Shown one piece after another: positions 22,877-31,103 of a stretch of DNA of 64,000 nucleotides. The notes under the pieces were generated by a model that saw nothing but the letters and a program-made list of their open reading frames with translations, was not told the DNA's origin and made no database searches. Location of the stretch: positions 158,591 to 222,590 of the forward strand of contig NZ_BPMK01000009.1 of NCBI RefSeq assembly GCF_019656455.1, in the 5' to 3' direction. A program made the position numbers and the translations under genes. This DNA is from Noviherbaspirillum aridicola (GTDB lineage: Bacteria > Pseudomonadota > Gammaproteobacteria > Burkholderiales > Burkholderiaceae_D). Numbering within the stretch: the stretch's first letter is position 1; each line of letters begins with the position of its first letter.

Positions 22877-25213
22877 TCACGGATAGCGCAGCTGCCGGTT
22901 GCATCCGGCGAGCGTCACGGTCAGCGGCCCGTCGGTGTCCACCACCAGCTGCGCATCGCAATTCAGTTTCGCGCGCTGGGGATGGACGGTGACGGCGGCG
23001 ACGTTGCGCGCGACCAGATCGAGCCGGTTGGCGGCCGGCGCGACGGTGGGCAGGCCCCAGGTGCGGAACTGGCTCACATAGGCCTGCAGCCCGAGATCGC
23101 CGGTGGTGACCCCGGCGCCGCTCTGCGTCGGCGACACCGCCGGATCGCCTTCGCCGAAGCCGCGCGATACCGCGTCGATGCTGCCGCGCGGCGCGGACGA
23201 GCCGGTGTCCCGCACCGCGATGTCCGACAGCCAGTAGGCGTGATTGCCGACCAGGCCGCGCGACGGCACATCCATCGCCGGGTTGGCGACATACGTCACA
23301 TGAGCGGGATTGCGATTGACGCGCGCGTCGCCGAGGAAGTCCGCGCTGCCCTGATACTGGTCGTGCACGGCCAGCGTCAGGTGCTCGCCGCTCGCATAGG
23401 TGTCGAAGCGATAGCGGTAGCCGAGCTGGTCGAGACGCTGCGCCTGGGCGAGGGTCCCGGCATAGGGCACCAGTTCATCCGCCGCCTGCACCCACATCAT
23501 GATCGGCAGATTGCGCAGGCCCGGCAGCAGGTGATAGGTGTTGGTCGCGTCGCCGCCGGTCGGTTCCGCCGGCGGCACCCAGATGCCGAGCGCCGGCGGT
23601 CCGACCACGGCATGGGCGCGGGCGAACAGGTCCGGATAGCGGGTGCCGAACTTGAAGGTCGCATGCCCGCCCATCGAATAGCCGCTGATCGAGGTCAGTT
23701 CCGGGTCGAGCGGATAATGCCGCGCGATGTCGGCCCACATCTCGAAGGTATCCGCCGCCGCGTCATCCACATACCAGCCGTCCGGGCCGCGGCCGAGCGC
23801 GGTGGCGACCAGGTGGCCGGCACCGCGCTCGCCGAGCTGCGACTGGTTGCGCGACGCCAGGTACTGGTTGTGATTGCCGCCGAGGGAGTGCAGCAGCAGC
23901 GTCAGCCCGTAGCCCCCGGCGGGGCGCGGCTTGACCGGCACGTACAGCGTGTACGGCTGCAGCTGGCCGCGGTACTCTCCCTTGCAGGTCGGCGCGCTGC
24001 CGCATTCGACGGAGAAGTCCACTCCCTGCCTGGTCTCCACGGCGCTGGCGAAGATGCGATTGATCGGTCCCGTCTGCGGCACGCCCTGCGGCTGGCCGGG
24101 CATGTCATCGTTCACCTTTGCCGCCAGCTTGCCGAAGTCGACGCTGGCGTGGAAGGCGCTGATGTCCCCCGATGCCAGCGCCGAGGCCTGCGCATTCTCC
24201 CGCCAGTAAGAGGTGCCGGACGCGATCTCGCTGATGCGCAGCATCGGCTCGTTGAAGCGGAAGGCGACATTGAAAAATGCTGCCGGCCGCGTCAGCGTGC
24301 CCGAGCCGCCCGGTGTCGTGCTGCTCGCCACCGCCTGCGGCGTCATGTAGCGATTGTTCGCGCGGTCCCACAAGCCCGCGCCGGCCGCCACCCGCACCAC
24401 ATTGCGCCCCGGATTCCAGGCGGTGACCGGCACCCGCACCTCGAACTGCCGGCGCTCCATGTCCACGCTCACCTCCGGCGCGGGCGAGACCACGCCGCCG
24501 GTGGCGGCATCGGTCAGCACCGCCTGCGTGCCGTGCACCGTCAGGAAGTACTGCCCCGGCGCCGCGACATTGGCGCCGAACGGGAAGGCCCGCGGCGAGG
24601 CCGAATCGCCGAGCGCGATCGTGATGCCGACGCGTTCGGCATCGATCAGGCTGTTGAGCGTCACGCGGAACGCGGTAAAGCCCGACTGCGGCTTGATGCG
24701 CAATTCCACGATGTCGGCCGCGTTGCCCGCGTACGCCGGATCGTTCGGATAGGTGTAGGTACCGTTCCCGCGCGAGAACGTCTCGTTGGAACGCCGGGCA
24801 TCGGTGGGATCGAACAGCGTGCCGTTGGCGCCGCGGTCGTCGTACAGATAGTCCTGGTAGAGGAATTCGCCCTGCCGGTAAGCGCTCGCGCCCGAGACCA
24901 GGATCGGCCTTGCGCGCCAGATGCCGGTGTTTTCAAGCTGCGGCGCACGAGGCGGCTTCGCGTAAAGAAGATCGGGACCGGGGCGCGGCGCCGGCCCGCT
25001 GTAGAGCGACCGGCTGCTGTAGTCCGTCTCCGGGGTATCAGGGCCGCCGAGATCCGTTTCCGGCGCGAGCGGATCGAGCAGGCCGAGCAAAGGCTTGATG
25101 CTGGTCCCCGAGGTATAAGCCGTACCGGCGGGATCGGAACCGCCGCAGGCGGCCAGCAGTACGGCGGCGCTGCACAGCACGGGCAGCAGAAAGACGTTTC
25201 CTGTTTTACGCAT
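22877..25213 (-). CDS. Large lipoprotein with beta-sandwich module and alpha/beta-hydrolase (esterase-like) domain
   Basis: The 778-residue protein has a lipoprotein signal ending in AAVLLAAC. A region at about 80-340 resembles the C-terminal sandwich module of glucodextranase-type proteins. An alpha/beta-hydrolase domain at about 380-640 has the nucleophile Ser513 in GYSMGGH, an acid in ADELVP and a His in GEHLTL. A short C-terminal sandwich follows. It is probably a surface esterase or depolymerase; the substrate is unknown. AAGGAG precedes the ATG at 25213. Confidence 0.8.
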   Translation of the reverse strand: MRKTGNVFLLPVLCSAAVLLAACGGSDPAGTAYTSGTSIKPLLGLLDPLAPETDLGGPDTPETDYSSRSLYSGPAPRPGPDLLYAKPPRAPQLENTGIWRARPILVSGASAYRQGEFLYQDYLYDDRGANGTLFDPTDARRSNETFSRGNGTYTYPNDPAYAGNAADIVELRIKPQSGFTAFRVTLNSLIDAERVGITIALGDSASPRAFPFGANVAAPGQYFLTVHGTQAVLTDAATGGVVSPAPEVSVDMERRQFEVRVPVTAWNPGRNVVRVAAGAGLWDRANNRYMTPQAVASSTTPGGSGTLTRPAAFFNVAFRFNEPMLRISEIASGTSYWRENAQASALASGDISAFHASVDFGKLAAKVNDDMPGQPQGVPQTGPINRIFASAVETRQGVDFSVECGSAPTCKGEYRGQLQPYTLYVPVKPRPAGGYGLTLLLHSLGGNHNQYLASRNQSQLGERGAGHLVATALGRGPDGWYVDDAAADTFEMWADIARHYPLDPELTSISGYSMGGHATFKFGTRYPDLFARAHAVVGPPALGIWVPPAEPTGGDATNTYHLLPGLRNLPIMMWVQAADELVPYAGTLAQAQRLDQLGYRYRFDTYASGEHLTLAVHDQYQGSADFLGDARVNRNPAHVTYVANPAMDVPSRGLVGNHAYWLSDIAVRDTGSSAPRGSIDAVSRGFGEGDPAVSPTQSGAGVTTGDLGLQAYVSQFRTWGLPTVAPAANRLDLVARNVAAVTVHPQRAKLNCDAQLVVDTDGPLTVTLAGCNRQLRYP

Positions 25214-25592
25214 GATGCTCCTTGATGAACGGGATATGCGCGACCACCACCGGCGCAGCGGGACGCGCGGCGTCGCACGGAATGCCGGCCGAACGCGCTT
25301 ATGGCGCGGCAGGCGCGGCGGTTTCAGGGATGGGGGTAATCAGCGAGGGCGAGGCGGAATGCGGGGGCATTCGCGCGTGCGGGGAGCGGGATGCGATGCG
25401 CGGGCTGCGCGATGACGGCCGAAAGTCTCCGGTCTTTTCATGACTGTCTCCTCGTTCGTTATCGGAGCGCCGGCAGGCGCCCCTTGTTTGCTGTTTTGAG
25501 GATCAGCTGCAATTTTTTGTTCCGAACGACCGTGCTTGAAAACCGGCATGAAAGCCGGAATCGCAAGCTTAGTTGCGTTCGGTCAAGAGAAC
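25214..25592. other. Intergenic region between esterase and phosphoesterase genes, 379 bases
   Basis: The stretch lies upstream of the minus-strand esterase and downstream of the minus-strand metallophosphoesterase. It should hold the esterase promoter, but no convincing box pair was found by eye. A possible 33-residue reading frame with a good ribosome site is listed separately. Confidence 0.5.
25340..25441 (-). CDS. Possible 33-residue Arg/Pro-rich leader peptide
   Basis: The frame starts at the ATG at 25441 with GAGGAG seven bases upstream and encodes MKRPETFGRHRAARASHPAP and a basic tail. It ends 126 bases before the esterase-lipoprotein gene on the same strand. It may be a leader or a chance frame; its low-complexity composition is not persuasive. 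Confidence 0.2.
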   Translation of the reverse strand: MKRPETFGRHRAARASHPAPRTRECPRIPPRPR

Positions 25593-26726
<1,134 letters not shown>

Positions 26727-26925
26727 GGGATGGGTATACGCGGTCGAAGCGCGCGCGGACAGGACGCCGCGGCGTTTCGACTATCTTGGGCCGCATGCCC
26801 GGTGTTCAACCGTTGTAATCGACGCAGCGCGAGAGCGGTCGTTGCAACATTAACATTTTGGAACCCCTGTCATGTCAGCGCCAACTTAGCATCTTGTCTT
26901 TTCAACAAGAGAAAAGGCGAGCAGC

Positions 26926-27840
26926 ATGAAAGTGAAGGCAGTCTGTGCATTGGCACTCGTAATGGGTCTGACGTCCTGCGGCGGGGACGGCGACGGCGAT
27001 GGCGGCGACGCGAGCACCGCAAGCAGCAGCACCGAAGCGGGCGCAGGCAGCGGGAACGAAGCCCCGCAAACCAGCAACATCAACACCATCGACAACAACC
27101 CGCTCAAGCTCAGCCCGGCACCGGTGTTTACCGCGAGTTCGCGTTCGGTGACCTACGACGATTGCTTTCCGCGGCATGATGATGTGCAGGTTGGGGATAT
27201 AGCTGTGGACGGCGTTGAAGAATTTGACTCTTGGACAAATCAGATTGAGACAATGCACCAAACGAACACCGTGACAGCAGTTGTCCCTTATTCGTACGCC
27301 GGACGGCAGGGCGTGTTAATTACGGATGAAAATCCCGAACATGTATCGGCAAACGGCCACTACCCCAAACTCGTGTCGGAAGAACTTTCACTTCGCGGCG
27401 CAAGGCACTGGATGAAAACAACCGGCTTTACGACCGTCTCAGGTAATACCGTACAAAACTACACTTACACTCACATACCGTTGGAACTAGGGGATATCAG
27501 CAACGGCAACGCCCCCTACAAGCCAGGCGACAGTACAACAAGCACTTTCGACTGGATAAGCCAACATGGAAACGAGCCGCCGACGACGGTCAGAGTAATA
27601 GAGAAGTTGACTTTTCTCGGCGTCGAGGAAGGCACGACAGTTGCTGGTTTCAGCTTCCCATACGCCTGCGTGTTCCGGGTTGAAATCAAGTCGGACAGAG
27701 TAACCAGGATCGAGGACCATTACCATCATAAATACGGCGGGATCAAAGCCGTGGTCTACACCGACGGCGGCCCTAGACCGCTCGTAAATGAGCGGCTCTC
27801 CGACACAGCCAGAGAGCGCAGGATAAAACAAGCCGGGTGA
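26926..27840 (+). CDS. Orphan lipoprotein with Gly/Asp-rich linker
   Basis: The 304-residue product has a lipoprotein signal ending in LVMGLTSC, followed by GGDGDGDGGD and a Ser/Gly linker. A mostly beta domain of about 230 residues follows, with no family I know. Its second half is visibly AT-richer than the flanking genes, so it may be acquired. The ATG at 26926 has AAGG upstream, and a small hairpin (TCTTGT/ACAAGA at 26892-26910) sits in the leader. It is divergent from the metallophosphoesterase. Confidence 0.7.
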   Translation: MKVKAVCALALVMGLTSCGGDGDGDGGDASTASSSTEAGAGSGNEAPQTSNINTIDNNPLKLSPAPVFTASSRSVTYDDCFPRHDDVQVGDIAVDGVEEFDSWTNQIETMHQTNTVTAVVPYSYAGRQGVLITDENPEHVSANGHYPKLVSEELSLRGARHWMKTTGFTTVSGNTVQNYTYTHIPLELGDISNGNAPYKPGDSTTSTFDWISQHGNEPPTTVRVIEKLTFLGVEEGTTVAGFSFPYACVFRVEIKSDRVTRIEDHYHHKYGGIKAVVYTDGGPRPLVNERLSDTARERRIKQAG

Positions 27841-28127
27841 GACATTGCTACCTAGTTGCTTTGTAAGCTTTTGGCAAGCATGTGCGGCACCGAGCGGGAC
27901 CGGGAACACGTCTCCTCGGGAGGCGTGCTTTCCGTTCAGGGACGTGCCACTTCACGGGTCTGGTATCAGTACAGATACTGCATCGACCGGTAATCCCCAG
28001 GCAACGTATGCGGATGAAATCGTGCTGCCCACGCAGCGGCGGCAAATTCCTCGATGGTCTTTGATCGCCCGAGCGACAACGGGGATTGTTCCTGAGTATG
28101 CGGGCAGTGCGGCCGCATACTGGGGGA

Positions 28128-28742
28128 TCACAGATACGCAAGCCGTCCCCAGGCTCGCCGCACATGCTGTTCCAGGTGATGAATCTTGCCCTTCCGGGTA
28201 TATAGCGTCAGAACCACCGGAAACCGCCCCTTCTCCTGTCCGACGAATATCCGGACATCCATCGCAACGCCCTGCACCGTGCCCACGAAATCAGCCTCAT
28301 GCCCGCTCAGCGAAGCATGCTTTGCCGGCAAAATCGTCAGCGCCCGGCTCGCGGCGACGTTCAATCCAAAATTCTGACTCGCACGGGTGATAGCGGTCCT
28401 CGCCATCGTCGCGAATGCCCCCTCGGCGACACGCTCCTTCGGCCAGCTCGAATAGCTCATCACCGCAGGCGGATGATGCGCTTCAGGTGCCTCCGCAATG
28501 AAAGTCGGATGCGCCCCGCGTTGCAGCTCGGTGCGCCAGGGCGGCTGGTTCTCTACCCAGATCTCCAGACCCAGTTCGCGAACCTTGTGAATCTGCATCT
28601 CGCGCGGCGCCTGCGCGTTCGTTTCTGAACTGCCCGCCCGGGCGACGCCGGCAAACACGCCGCCACTTACATACAGGCCACCGGCGACGAGAAGACGGCG
28701 ACGCCTGTTGTCGAACTGATTCATGCCTGATTCGGTACTCAT
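28128..28742 (-). CDS. Exported protein with Tat-like signal, unknown, coupled to a small membrane gene
   Basis: The 204-residue product carries RRRRLLVAGGLYVSGGVFAG near its start, resembling a twin-arginine signal ending at ARA-GSS. A 160-residue domain without recognised motifs follows. The ATG at 28742 has AGGGGG upstream and overlaps the stop of the upstream 68-residue gene by four bases, showing coupling. An ATG at 28724 is less likely. It is the last gene of the minus-strand immunity array, so it may be a periplasmic immunity or accessory factor; that is inference. Confidence 0.6.
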   Translation of the reverse strand: MSTESGMNQFDNRRRRLLVAGGLYVSGGVFAGVARAGSSETNAQAPREMQIHKVRELGLEIWVENQPPWRTELQRGAHPTFIAEAPEAHHPPAVMSYSSWPKERVAEGAFATMARTAITRASQNFGLNVAASRALTILPAKHASLSGHEADFVGTVQGVAMDVRIFVGQEKGRFPVVLTLYTRKGKIHHLEQHVRRAWGRLAYL

Positions 28743-28945
28743 GCGGCGAATCCCCCTCTCGATGCGGCGACCCCGATTCCAGCCAATGTCAGAACCAGCA
28801 CTGACAGCAGGCCGTACCATCGCACACTGCGCCGCAAAGCGAGACGCCAGTCGAGCTTACTCAACAGCGAGACGATGACCAGAACGATGAGATAGCTGAT
28901 TGCGGCGCGGCCTAGCAGATTCCCTGCGATGAAACTTATGCTCAT
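28739..28945 (-). CDS. Small two-helix membrane protein
   Basis: The 68-residue product has two hydrophobic helices, about 14-30 and 44-62, joined by a basic loop (KLDWRLALRRSVRW). GAGGTG lies just before the ATG at 28945. It overlaps the exported-protein gene by ATGA. Small membrane proteins of this type occur among toxin-immunity arrays, but no family is recognised. Confidence 0.6.
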   Translation of the reverse strand: MSISFIAGNLLGRAAISYLIVLVIVSLLSKLDWRLALRRSVRWYGLLSVLVLTLAGIGVAASRGGFAA

Positions 28946-29052
28946 TTACACCTCATGAGTTTGAGTACAAAACTACTTTCGAAGGGCACAAAGTGGATGC
29001 AGTCGGCGCAGCTAGCCGGCAAGTACACGAAGCAGCCGACACCATTCAGAAA

Positions 29053-29397
29053 TCAAAGCGCGTCCTTAGGACGACGGGGCACGGCGTAATGTTTGGCGTA
29101 AAGAACTTCCCGCACGTCGCACTCCGGATAAATCCACTTTGCCCAGTTATCGACGATCCATTGCCTGCTCAAAGCATTCACGCCTGGCAGCTCCGCTTCA
29201 ATCGGTAACCGAACAAGCAGGTGGCCCGCTTTATGCCCAGACGTGACAATTAGAGAATGCAATGTGGTGTCTCCGGGCAGACGGAGCACCAGAAGATCAA
29301 CCATTCCCTCATACGGCCATTTCGCCGGGAATCGGAATACTGCTCCTCGGATGATGGACCGTGCTTTAAGCGAGACAAGTTTTTGCCAGGCGCTCAT
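29053..29397 (-). CDS. Imm45-type immunity protein (copy 2)
   Basis: The 114-residue cytoplasmic protein carries FRFPAKWPYEGMVDL, LIVTSGHKAG and NWAKWIYPECDV, the hallmark of the Imm45 immunity family of polymorphic toxin loci. It is clearly paralogous to the product at 30394-30789. Its ATG overlaps by four bases the stop of a truncated CdiI copy, preserving the CdiI-Imm45 pair order seen next to the toxin gene. It should bind and neutralise a toxin that is not encoded here. Confidence 0.8.
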   Translation of the reverse strand: MSAWQKLVSLKARSIIRGAVFRFPAKWPYEGMVDLLVLRLPGDTTLHSLIVTSGHKAGHLLVRLPIEAELPGVNALSRQWIVDNWAKWIYPECDVREVLYAKHYAVPRRPKDAL

Positions 29398-29588
29398 AGT
29401 CCGCAGTGTGTCGTCAATTTAGAAACTTCCAGTTCCAACTCGATAACTGATGCCTCAATTTCTTCCTGCGGCTCCGACGAAAGAAAACCCTCGATTGCTT
29501 CATCCCCATCCTTGTATTCGAGATCAAAATCTTGATGGAAGTACGCACGGAACAGATGTCCAAGCGCAGGATACTGGGGAGAGTTCAT
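29394..29588 (-). pseudogene. C-terminally truncated CdiI-type immunity gene
   Basis: The 64-residue frame matches the first 52 residues of the intact CdiI at 30786-31103 at about 40 positions, including YFHQDFDLEYKD. It then departs into LEVSKLTTHCGL and stops. The second half of the family fold, with its conserved WLEHV helix, is missing. A deletion probably joined the CdiI 5' half directly to the Imm45 start. It still overlaps the Imm45 gene by ATGA, so it may survive as a coupling leader. Confidence 0.7.
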
Positions 29589-29675
29589 GATTGAGGTTGG
29601 GCGCTGCCAGGTACATGTGTCCGGCTTAAGTCAACCGATTCTCAAGACTATTGTCATGCCACCCTTATGGATTCG

Positions 29676-30044
29676 TCATTGGTCAGCGTTCGACTTGGAA
29701 CTGACATAGCTGGCCAGCCTCTCCCTGACGTGCTTCAACCACTCCAAGGCCGTTCTTCCTCGGGCTGCAGGATAGTACGCGGATCCAAAATCTTCGAGGT
29801 ACCGGGAGGCTTCCTCTTCAATAATCTCCACCTCTAGAACCTGATCCAACTCAGCGAGTGACGAAGAAATCTTTTCCAATGGTTCGTCCGTCAGAAACGT
29901 ATTGATCGCATCTTCTTCGTCCTTAAATTCGAGATTGAAGTCTTCATGAAAATAGCCTCCAAAGAACTGGTGAAGTGACGGATAAACCTGTTCCAAGTTG
30001 ACAGGATAAGAACGCCTCTGGTCTCTACTCATCAAAATTGTCAC
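29676..30044 (-). CDS. CdiI-type immunity protein (copy in middle pair, downstream)
   Basis: The 122-residue protein has YPSLHQFFGGYFHEDFNLEF, an acidic helical middle and TALEWLKHVRERL. These match the CdiI family that protects against CdiA-CT RNase A-like toxins. The GTG at 30044 overlaps the upstream stop by four bases; an ATG at 30032 is an alternative. It is divergent in sequence from the toxin-adjacent CdiI, so it probably protects against a different toxin variant. Confidence 0.75.
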   Translation of the reverse strand: MTILMSRDQRRSYPVNLEQVYPSLHQFFGGYFHEDFNLEFKDEEDAINTFLTDEPLEKISSSLAELDQVLEVEIIEEEASRYLEDFGSAYYPAARGRTALEWLKHVRERLASYVSSKSNADQ

Positions 30045-30343
30045 TCCATGGCTTCTTTAATCTTCTGCTGGACATGCTGCAGCCATAGCCTGCTCGTCCT
30101 GCCCTCGGCATGCGGATCGTACGCGCAGCTGAGATTTGAAATTAGTTTATCGATATCTTCATCAGAAATACGCGTGGACAGTAGTTTCTCGATGTCTTCC
30201 AGTGTCTTTTGTATGTATCCAATTGGCTCTTCCGCAATGAATGCGGCGATGGCGTGGTCGGGACTTTCGTACTCCTCCATGAAATCTTGATGGAAGTAGC
30301 AACAGAGCAGTTGAGCCAACGATTCGCATGACAGTTTATTCAT
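30041..30343 (-). CDS. CdiI-type immunity protein (copy in middle pair, upstream)
   Basis: The 100-residue acidic helical protein has LLCCYFHQDFMEEYES near its start and LWLQHVQQKIKE at its end, matching the CdiI family. It lies 50 bases after the first Imm45 gene and overlaps the next CdiI gene by GTGA. No cognate toxin gene is adjacent, so it is an orphan immunity gene in the array. Confidence 0.75.
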   Translation of the reverse strand: MNKLSCESLAQLLCCYFHQDFMEEYESPDHAIAAFIAEEPIGYIQKTLEDIEKLLSTRISDEDIDKLISNLSCAYDPHAEGRTSRLWLQHVQQKIKEAME

Positions 30344-30393
30344 CCTTTAAATCTCCCTGACGGCGTAGGTCGAGGCTTGGAAGCACCGGCGTA

Positions 30394-30789
30394 CTAGGGC
30401 AAAGGCGGAGCTGATGTCAATACTGGCCGCTTGGGAACCGGGTAATGTCGCGTACACATAACCTCTTCCGCCTCGCAATCCGGGTAAATCCACTTCGCCC
30501 AGTTCTCGATAAGCCACTTTCTACTTACAGCAATTGGCCCTTGTAGTTCTGCTTCGAGTGGAAGTCTGACCAAGAGGCGACCTGCCTTGAGTCCGGATGT
30601 AACGACCAGGGAATGTTCGGTTCCCTCTTCCGGCAGGTTCAGCAACATCAGGTCCACCATCTCCTCATATGGCCATTTGGCCGGGAATCGGAATATCGTC
30701 CCCTGTGCGATTGCATCCTCTTCCATATCAGTTAACTTCTGCCAGTAGTTCGATGAAGAATGGCAGTGCACGCGATGTGGAGTTGTCAC
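30394..30789 (-). CDS. Imm45-type immunity protein (copy 1, toxin-proximal)
   Basis: The 131-residue protein shows IFRFPAKWPYEEMVDLMLL, LVVTSGLKAG and NWAKWIYPDCEA, as in the Imm45 family. I place the start at the GTG at 30789, which overlaps the CdiI stop by four bases; a TTG at 30804 or an internal ATG are alternatives. It is the second immunity gene after the toxin. Whether it neutralises the same RNase toxin or is carried along is unknown. Confidence 0.8.
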   Translation of the reverse strand: MTTPHRVHCHSSSNYWQKLTDMEEDAIAQGTIFRFPAKWPYEEMVDLMLLNLPEEGTEHSLVVTSGLKAGRLLVRLPLEAELQGPIAVSRKWLIENWAKWIYPDCEAEEVMCTRHYPVPKRPVLTSAPPLP

Positions 30790-31103
30790 GAATTTCGATT
30801 CCAATTACTGCGGGTCTCCAAACGCTGCTTGACATGTTCTAGCCACTCTGAATTCGTTAGCCCTGTGGATGTAGCGTCATAAGCTAGTCCCAGTCGAATA
30901 AGCAAGCGTTCCAGATCGCTTTCACTAAGACCCAACTTCAGTAAGTCATGCAACTCCACAACTGATGCCTCAATTTCTTGCTGGGGCTCCAAAGATAGAA
31001 AACCATTGATTGCGTCTTCTGCGTCTTTGTATTCGAGATCAAAATCTTGATGAAAGTATGCGCCGAATAGATGTCTAAGAGCAGGATATCGGGACGAGTT
31101 CAT
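30786..31103 (-). CDS. CdiI-type immunity protein, cognate to the HINT-RNase toxin
   Basis: The 105-residue acidic protein starts MNSSRYPALRHLFGAYFHQD and ends with NSEWLEHVKQRLETR. It matches the helical CdiI immunity family that inhibits the CdiA-CT RNase A toxin of Yersinia kristensenii. Its ATG overlaps the toxin stop by four bases (ATGA, 31100-31103), the normal order for toxin then immunity. It should bind the toxin in the cytoplasm and block its active site. Confidence 0.85.
   Translation of the reverse strand: MNSSRYPALRHLFGAYFHQDFDLEYKDAEDAINGFLSLEPQQEIEASVVELHDLLKLGLSESDLERLLIRLGLAYDATSTGLTNSEWLEHVKQRLETRSNWNRNS

Noticed and set aside
27845..28390. 181-residue plus-strand frame
   Set aside because: It has no ribosome site or domain and overlaps the better supported minus-strand exported protein.
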